Positions 6,484 through 10,433 of a stretch of DNA of 10,433 nucleotides are shown here, piece after piece. This DNA is from a bacterium (GTDB lineage: Bacteria > Bdellovibrionota_C > UBA2361 > OMII01). Numbering within the stretch: position 1 is the stretch's first letter; the number at the start of each line of letters is the position of its first letter. Below the pieces are notes generated by a model. It was not told the DNA's origin, did no database searches, and was given only the letters and a program-made list of their open reading frames with translations. Made by a program: the position numbers and the translations under genes. The DNA lies in NCBI GenBank assembly GCA_017853915.1, contig JAFMIS010000052.1, positions 1-10,433 on the forward strand, in the 5' to 3' direction.

Positions 6484-8178
6484 CTAGATCTTACCGTCAT
6501 TGAGCCAGTAGCGAATTAACAGCGCTGCTTGTTGGGGGTTGTCTTTTACCAGACGAGAATTCTCCGCCATGACCTCCTCATACTGCTCAATGTCGATGAC
6601 CGGCTGCAGCCCAGCCAAACCACTCTTGCTCCCGGCTACGCCAGCAGCTCCAGCGTCAGATGTGATAGCCGATACAGCAGCTTCCGTGTCGGCATCGATT
6701 AACTGCGAAGGCAACAGACCCGCCAAGTCAATCTCCTCACGACTTGGAGTAATAAGGAACTTCACGAGTGGTCGTAAGACGAAGAAGACTAACAACAGCG
6801 TCGCCAAAATGGGCACCGCCATCCCTCCATACTGAATGTATGTGTCTGTTTGTCGAGCCTTCTCAAGCTCTGCCTTAAGACTTTCATCAGGCTCAAAGAA
6901 TGGCACGTTCTCAACCGTCACCACATCACCGCGGCTACTATCAAAGCCTACCGCCGACTTCACGATCCCCTCGACCTGTGAAATCATCTCCGGCGCCAGA
7001 GCCACATACGTCTTCTGAGTCTTACCGGTTGATTTTCCATCAGCTCCGACCTCAGGATTCTCGATGGTTTTGCCATCGACTAACACAGCCGTTGACAAAC
7101 GGACCAACTTACCGCGCGCCTGAGCGCTACGAACAATAGCTCTTGAAACCTCGAAATTCTTCACCCGCTCTTTTCGTGAGTTCTGATCGGCGGCTATATT
7201 CTGAGTCGCGTTGGCTTGAGCATCATTTGTCAGATTGCTCACGACCCCTGGAATTCCCCCACGCTGAGCCGCGCCGACTCCCTCTTCCACCGTCCTCTCG
7301 GAGCGAACCACCTGTCCACCTGGATCATAGCTCTCCTCCTCCCGTTCATTTGAGGAGAAATCAAGGTCTGCCGTTACTCGCGCGACAACTTTGCCTGGCC
7401 CAAGAACTTTCGCCAACATGGTCTCGATCCGTTGGACATACCCCTTCTCCACCTCTCGCACATACTGCAAGCGGGTAGCATCCTCTCCGATCTCGTCACC
7501 CTCGGCGGATTTTGGCGTAAGGAGGTTCCCAAATTCATCGATGATCGTGACATTCTCGGGCTTCAGCCCATCAACTCCAGTCGCCACAAAGTTCGCGATG
7601 CCTTTGATCTGCTTCTTATCGAGTTCAGCACCGGGCCGAAGCTTAAGGAGCACTGAGGCCCCTGGCTCCTGGGCCGCCTTGGCAAAGATCGTTTTTTCAG
7701 GCTGAGAGATGTGAACGCGCGCGGCTAGAACCGCGTCGAGCGACATAATGGTACGCTCCAACTCACCCTGCAGAGCTCGCTGCTTTTTCACTGTCTCGCC
7801 CAGGGTCGTGGTCGCGAAGTTAGCGCCATCAAACAACTCAAAGCCAACTGAGCCAGTCTTAGGAACTCCCTCTGACGCGAGCGTCAGGCGCAGCTCATGC
7901 ACCTGACTCGGAGGAGACACGGAGATGGTGTTCCCCTCAAGTCGATACGCGATTTTAAGCTCTTTGAGGCGCTGGACGACTGCTCCAGCATCTCCGGAAT
8001 TCAGGTCTGAATAAAGCACCGAGTAGTCCGGGGCTGTAGCAAGGCGTGAGGTGTATACCAACGCCCACACACAAAAGACAGCGAGAACAGGCGCGACAAC
8101 CTTTTGAGCGAACGGCAATCGCATATACCGCTCAATGAGTTGCGAAAATACCGCCTTTGGATCGATCGATGGAGCCAC
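6484..8178 (-). CDS. fliF: Flagellar MS-ring protein FliF
   Basis: FliF, at 564 residues, is of normal length. It forms the inner-membrane MS ring, the first assembled piece of the basal body. Two membrane segments are visible, about 27-44 and 450-470. Between them lie the periplasmic ring-building motifs: the region 50-220 with YSDLNSGDAGAVVQRL, GFELFD and ARVHISQPE, and a second region at 235-420 with VARVTADLDFS, a Gly/Asn-rich loop (285-335) and RLSTAVLVDG. The cytoplasmic C-terminus (about 528-564, ending QAALLIRYWLNDGKI) has the pattern of the FliG-binding tail, so FliG should exist elsewhere in the genome. The start is GTG with AGAGGTG just upstream in an A-rich leader, 24 bp from fliE. 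The C-terminal Ala/Gly linker (500-525) is low complexity. Confidence 0.97.
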   Translation of the reverse strand: MAPSIDPKAVFSQLIERYMRLPFAQKVVAPVLAVFCVWALVYTSRLATAPDYSVLYSDLNSGDAGAVVQRLKELKIAYRLEGNTISVSPPSQVHELRLTLASEGVPKTGSVGFELFDGANFATTTLGETVKKQRALQGELERTIMSLDAVLAARVHISQPEKTIFAKAAQEPGASVLLKLRPGAELDKKQIKGIANFVATGVDGLKPENVTIIDEFGNLLTPKSAEGDEIGEDATRLQYVREVEKGYVQRIETMLAKVLGPGKVVARVTADLDFSSNEREEESYDPGGQVVRSERTVEEGVGAAQRGGIPGVVSNLTNDAQANATQNIAADQNSRKERVKNFEVSRAIVRSAQARGKLVRLSTAVLVDGKTIENPEVGADGKSTGKTQKTYVALAPEMISQVEGIVKSAVGFDSSRGDVVTVENVPFFEPDESLKAELEKARQTDTYIQYGGMAVPILATLLLVFFVLRPLVKFLITPSREEIDLAGLLPSQLIDADTEAAVSAITSDAGAAGVAGSKSGLAGLQPVIDIEQYEEVMAENSRLVKDNPQQAALLIRYWLNDGKI

Positions 8179-8202
8179 AATACACCTCTTTTTCTTTTCT
8201 TA

Positions 8203-8514
8203 TTAAACTTGAGTACGCATTACTTCTTCGTACGCGCGAACTATCTTTCCCCGAATGGCGGACATGAGCTGAAACGCGACATCGGCTTTTTCAAGCGCGA
8301 CCATCGCGGTGTGAGGAGTGACACCATCTTTTTTAAGTGTCAGTCCCTCGATCTGCTGATCCGCCTGGGTTTGAAGTTGATTCACCTCTTGGAGCGCGTT
8401 TTCGAACATCTGTCCGAATGAATTACCATCGCCGGAGACCTCTGGAGCTTTTGGCGTTACCTCCTTAATTGAGGGGATTTGAGGTATATGAGGAGTGATC
8501 GACTGTATCGACAT
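8203..8514 (-). CDS. fliE: Flagellar hook-basal body protein FliE
   Basis: FliE, 103 residues, links the MS ring to the proximal rod and is among the first substrates exported by the flagellar apparatus. The disordered Pro/Ile/Thr-rich N-terminus (about 1-30) is followed by SFGQMFENALQEVN (32-45) and the well conserved helical end, with TPHTAMVALEKADVAFQL (66-83) and RAYEEVMRTQV (93-103). These match the FliE family at full length. It lies between flgC (13 bp gap) and fliF (24 bp gap), the common flgB-flgC-fliE-fliF order. ATG 8514 has only a weak GTGAGA upstream. Confidence 0.95.
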   Translation of the reverse strand: MSIQSITPHIPQIPSIKEVTPKAPEVSGDGNSFGQMFENALQEVNQLQTQADQQIEGLTLKKDGVTPHTAMVALEKADVAFQLMSAIRGKIVRAYEEVMRTQV

Positions 8515-8527
8515 GGTGCTATCTCAC

Positions 8528-8977
8528 TTACGCTTGAGTAGTTAAAATTTTTCGAGCCTCGGCCGAGATCGCTCTCGACTCTTGCAGAGCTGTCGCGTTG
8601 GCCTGATACAATCGACTCGCCGTCATCATATCGGTCATGGTCTCTACGATGTTGACATTCGGCATCTCAACGTATCCCTGCGCGTTGGCGAGAGGGTGAT
8701 TTGGTTGATACTCCATGCGCGCAGGCGATTGATCCTCAAGAACTGCCGCGACTGAGGGAGCTGTAAGGCTATTTCTATCGAGCGCCGCCGAAAAACTTCC
8801 ATCGACTGAGGGGATCTCAACAGCGGTCATCACAACATCGTGACGCTTATAGCCAGGCGATTCGGCATTGGCGAGATTGGCGGCAGCGACATTGAGCCGC
8901 TCACGATTCGCGGACAGTCCCGCGGCCGATATACCTGTGGCAGTGTAGCCTGGAGAGAGCAACTTTGAGCTTATCAT
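8528..8977 (-). CDS. flgC: Proximal rod protein FlgC
   Basis: FlgC, 149 residues, is one of the proximal rod subunits and is exported through the flagellar type III apparatus without a cleaved signal peptide. The rod/hook N-terminal signature ANLANAESPGYKR (33-45) is clear. The central part has MEYQPNHPLANAQGYVEMPN (88-107), and the C-terminal helix MMTASRLYQANATALQ (117-132) is the rod-family heptad tail that packs against its N-terminal helix. Length and domain order are normal. The start ATG has GGGAGA upstream, inside the end of flgB; only 3 bp separate the flgB stop from this ATG, so the two rod genes are probably coupled. Confidence 0.96.
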   Translation of the reverse strand: MISSKLLSPGYTATGISAAGLSANRERLNVAAANLANAESPGYKRHDVVMTAVEIPSVDGSFSAALDRNSLTAPSVAAVLEDQSPARMEYQPNHPLANAQGYVEMPNVNIVETMTDMMTASRLYQANATALQESRAISAEARKILTTQA

Positions 8978-8980
8978 CTA

Positions 8981-9388
8981 TTATCTCCCATCTCGAATAG
9001 CCGTCCGGACCAAACCGATCTGTCGACGAATGAGTTGTGCTGCGTTGGCGTAGTCACTTCCGTTCTGAGCGAGTGAAGCCATCTGCATATCGATGTCGAC
9101 GTTGTTACCATCAGCTTTGGTAGCGCCAGAGTGATCAACCGTCAGGTGACTCTCGTCTTTGCTCGAGAGGTCGAGGTGTTGTGAATCTGTTCTTCGAAGG
9201 CCCCCTGGCTGCGTAGTCTGAAAAGCCTTCTCAAGCTCAGCGCCAAAGTTAAGATCGAGGGCGCGGTATTGAGGAGTTTCCGCGTTCGCCACATTGGCGG
9301 CGATCGTCTCGTTGCGCTTCCACGAGAGATCCATAGCCTTCGTCAGGCCAGACACCGTTCGGTCAAAAAGAGAGTCAAGTATACGCAT
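8981..9388 (-). CDS. flgB: Proximal rod protein FlgB
   Basis: FlgB, 135 residues from the chosen start, is the most cell-proximal rod subunit, next to FliE. The N-terminal helix MRILDSLFDRTVSGLTKAM is followed by the rod signature ANVANAETPQYRA (31-43), and the C-terminal helix ANAAQLIRRQIGLV closes the protein. A longer frame begins at GTG 9430, but ATG 9388 is preferred: it has AGGAGA with a 7-nt spacer and the protein then starts exactly where known FlgB proteins do, while the extra 14 residues have no family support. It is the first gene of the flagellar operon. Upstream lies a sigma54-like motif. Confidence 0.95.
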   Translation of the reverse strand: MRILDSLFDRTVSGLTKAMDLSWKRNETIAANVANAETPQYRALDLNFGAELEKAFQTTQPGGLRRTDSQHLDLSSKDESHLTVDHSGATKADGNNVDIDMQMASLAQNGSDYANAAQLIRRQIGLVRTAIRDGR

Positions 9389-9395
9389 AGATGGG

Positions 9396-9401
9396 TCTCC
9401 T
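9396..9401 (-). promoter_or_regulatory. Ribosome-binding site deciding the flgB start
   Basis: On the minus strand AGGAGA lies 7 nt before ATG 9388. It is the best Shine-Dalgarno near the operon front and settles the flgB start at 9388 rather than the upstream GTG 9430. Confidence 0.75.
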
Positions 9402-9412
9402 GACGCGAAGAT

Positions 9413-9428
9413 TGCAAAATGCGTGCTC
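9413..9428 (-). promoter_or_regulatory. Candidate sigma54-type promoter for flgB operon
   Basis: The minus strand reads GAGCACGCATTTTGCA. Compared with the -24/-12 consensus TGGCACG-N4-TTGCA, the spacing is exact, the -12 box TTGCA is perfect and the -24 box matches 5 of 7 positions. The misses are in the leading TG, including one G of the critical GG pair. The predicted start of transcription would be near 9402, giving a leader of only about 14 nt that still contains AGGAGA. Sigma54 commonly drives rod and export operons in flagellated Gram-negatives, but the imperfect GG and the short leader keep this tentative. No clear sigma70 or sigma28 promoter was seen here. Confidence 0.4.
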
Positions 9429-9446
9429 ACTAGTTATCTTGCTATA

Positions 9447-9776
9447 TCAATAGGTTAGCTGGGCAATTGGCGTCACAATTTTGACGCACGTCACAACTCC
9501 GACCACTTCAAACCGGGCTAAGGTCTCGGTCGGCCAATCAAATTCACCGTCACAAGGTAGCGTCTGAATGATGGGGTGCGACCACAGGACGAAATCCGAT
9601 AAATCTGTTTGGTTGTCCCTGCCCTCTGAGGCGGCAAGCAACTCCCCGTACCCCTCGCCGATTCTAGCCTCTGTGGTTTCAACCCAACCGCTGCATCCCG
9701 TGATAGAGGTCGAAGCCTGCCTCGTCGCAGCAGATTGCCGGGGAGAGACTCGTGCACAGAGAACAGCAGGATTCAT
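9447..9776 (-). CDS. Hypothetical 109-residue protein of unknown function
   Basis: I do not recognise this gene. The frame starts at ATG 9776 with a good GAGGGG about 6 nt upstream and an in-frame TGA just before, so no longer start exists. First codon positions are rich in G, as in real genes, which gives mild support. The N-terminal third is Ser/Thr/Arg/Ala-rich (1-27). The rest is acidic, then hydrophobic, ending in FEVVGVVTCVKIVTPIAQLTY, a beta-rich looking tail. There is no signal peptide, no transmembrane segment and no known motif; three of its cysteines are scattered. It lies alone between flgB (58 bp away) and mtgA (101 bp away) on the same strand. It may be a lineage-specific protein or a spurious frame in an otherwise 489-bp spacer. 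Confidence 0.42.
   Translation of the reverse strand: MNPAVLCARVSPRQSAATRQASTSITGCSGWVETTEARIGEGYGELLAASEGRDNQTDLSDFVLWSHPIIQTLPCDGEFDWPTETLARFEVVGVVTCVKIVTPIAQLTY
9480..9495 (-). promoter_or_regulatory. CRP/FNR-like inverted site upstream of flgB
   Basis: On the minus strand TGTGA and TCAAA are separated by 6 nt, close to the CRP pattern TGTGA-N6-TCACA. A GCGTCA/TGACGC inverted pair (9470-9475 and 9482-9487) overlaps it, and GTCACAA occurs twice (9472-9478, 9490-9496). The site is roughly 95 bp before the flgB start, a reasonable activator distance. However, it lies inside the uncertain 109-codon frame, so it could simply be coding sequence. Confidence 0.25.
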
Positions 9777-9877
9777 ACCTCACCCCTCGACATGAACAAC
9801 CTAGTGTACACACTGCAAGCGACACATTTAGGCTTTCACAATGAAGCACCTACGGAGAAATACTTCCGAATCGGAGG

Positions 9878-10433
9878 CTAGGATCGCCCTCGGGTCTCGC
9901 GCTTTCGAGCACGCACTGAAACGTAGGTGGTAGGCGTTTTGGTGCCCTCCCACTCACGCAACACTCGCTCAAATCTTTTGCGAGTAGCATGAGACATCCG
10001 CTGAGGAGAGAGCTTGCGTGGATTCGGCAAGATTGCGGCGAGCGCTGCTGCCTCAGTGACTGTCAGAGAGCTCGCCGAGTGGCGAAAATATGTCTTTGAC
10101 GCCTCCTCAATGCCATAAATGCCATCTCCCCATTCTACGACATTCAGATACATCTCAAGCGTTCGGCGCTTACCCCATATCACACCCGCGATAGGTGCCA
10201 TGGCTGCCTCGATGATTTTTCGTATGTAGCTTCGCCCCGGCCACAAGAATACATTCTTAACCGTCTGCATGGTGATTGTACTGGCCCCTCGGGGGCGAGA
10301 GGACTCATCATCCAACGCGTCTCCAATCGCCCATACATCGATGCCCCAATGATCCATAAACCGCGCGTCCTCAGCGGCCACTATGGCTTGTTGAGCCGGT
10401 ATCGGTATCTGAGATAGAGAAACCCAGCTCCGT
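9878..10433 (-). CDS. mtgA: Monofunctional biosynthetic peptidoglycan transglycosylase MtgA (5' end cut by window)
   Basis: A GT51 enzyme that polymerises lipid II into glycan strands at the periplasmic face of the inner membrane. The frame stays open to the right window edge. Before the internal GTG at 10381 one reads SWVSLSQIPIPAQQAIVAAE, which is normal family sequence, so the true start with its membrane anchor lies outside. Visible motifs are AAEDARFMDHWG with the catalytic Glu (motif I), GASTITMQTVKN (II), RKIIEAAMA (III), KRRTLEMYLNVVEWG (IV) and GIYGIEEASKTYF (V), then LAAILPNPRKLSP near the end. The KNVFLWPGRSY segment is typical of MtgA rather than bifunctional penicillin-binding proteins, and no transpeptidase domain follows. 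A short basic tail (VRARKRETRGR) ends the protein. It is separated from the flagellar operon by 489 bp and is probably an independent unit. Confidence 0.93.
   Translation of the reverse strand, partial: RSWVSLSQIPIPAQQAIVAAEDARFMDHWGIDVWAIGDALDDESSRPRGASTITMQTVKNVFLWPGRSYIRKIIEAAMAPIAGVIWGKRRTLEMYLNVVEWGDGIYGIEEASKTYFRHSASSLTVTEAAALAAILPNPRKLSPQRMSHATRKRFERVLREWEGTKTPTTYVSVRARKRETRGRS

Noticed and set aside
8179..8202. A-rich purine tract between fliE and fliF
   Set aside because: Best explained as an extended ribosome-binding leader for the GTG start of fliF, not as a terminator, since no hairpin precedes it.
9389..9430. Fourteen-residue N-terminal extension of FlgB from GTG 9430
   Set aside because: No ribosome-binding site and no family support. 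ATG 9388 has AGGAGA at good spacing, and the extension overlaps the putative promoter.
9568..9795. Plus-strand 75-codon frame opposite the orphan frame
   Set aside because: No good ribosome-binding site, Ser/Pro-rich content, and the opposite minus-strand frame has the better start signal.
9804..9811. 8-bp palindrome GTGTACAC upstream of the orphan frame
   Set aside because: Too short to call an operator, and no second copy or matching -35/-10 elements nearby.

Overview
The window looks like chromosomal DNA from a motile, Gram-negative bacterium of moderate GC content. The evidence is a flagellar basal-body/export operon, a MotE-type stator chaperone and an MtgA-type monofunctional peptidoglycan glycosyltransferase. 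Flagellar gene order of this kind is common in Desulfobacterota, Bdellovibrionota and related proteobacterial lineages. I cannot place the organism more precisely from sequence alone. There are no RNA genes, insertion sequences or CRISPR arrays that I can support.

Layout, left to right. Positions 1-145 hold no supportable gene. A plus-strand gene at 190-1482 encodes a DPM1/Alg5-like family 2 glycosyltransferase fused behind a degenerate methyltransferase-like domain. Its native N-terminus seems to begin upstream at 146, in a different frame. Convergent to it, on the minus strand, is a polytopic GT-C (GT39-like) membrane glycosyltransferase (1525-2934). From about 3022 to 9388 the minus strand carries one tight operon, read right to left: flgB, flgC, fliE, fliF, fliH, fliI, fliJ, motE. 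Gaps are 24 bp or less and two junctions are stop/start fusions. The rightmost 1 kb has a 489-bp stretch between flgB and mtgA with one uncertain 109-codon reading frame, a weak sigma54-like promoter and a CRP/FNR-like inverted site. The 3' part of mtgA then runs off the window edge.

How they work together. FliE joins the MS ring (FliF) to the proximal rod (FlgB, FlgC). FliH, FliI and FliJ form the cytoplasmic ATPase complex of the flagellar type III export gate. MotE helps the stator. The operon therefore builds the base and export engine of one flagellum.

The most notable points are the absence of fliG between fliF and fliH, the replacement of the expected downstream flagellar genes by a glycosyltransferase pair, and the apparent frame break and eroded SAM-binding motif in the methyltransferase/GT2 fusion. 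I found no convincing entirely new system; the window is mostly a recognisable flagellar locus with an unusual left border.
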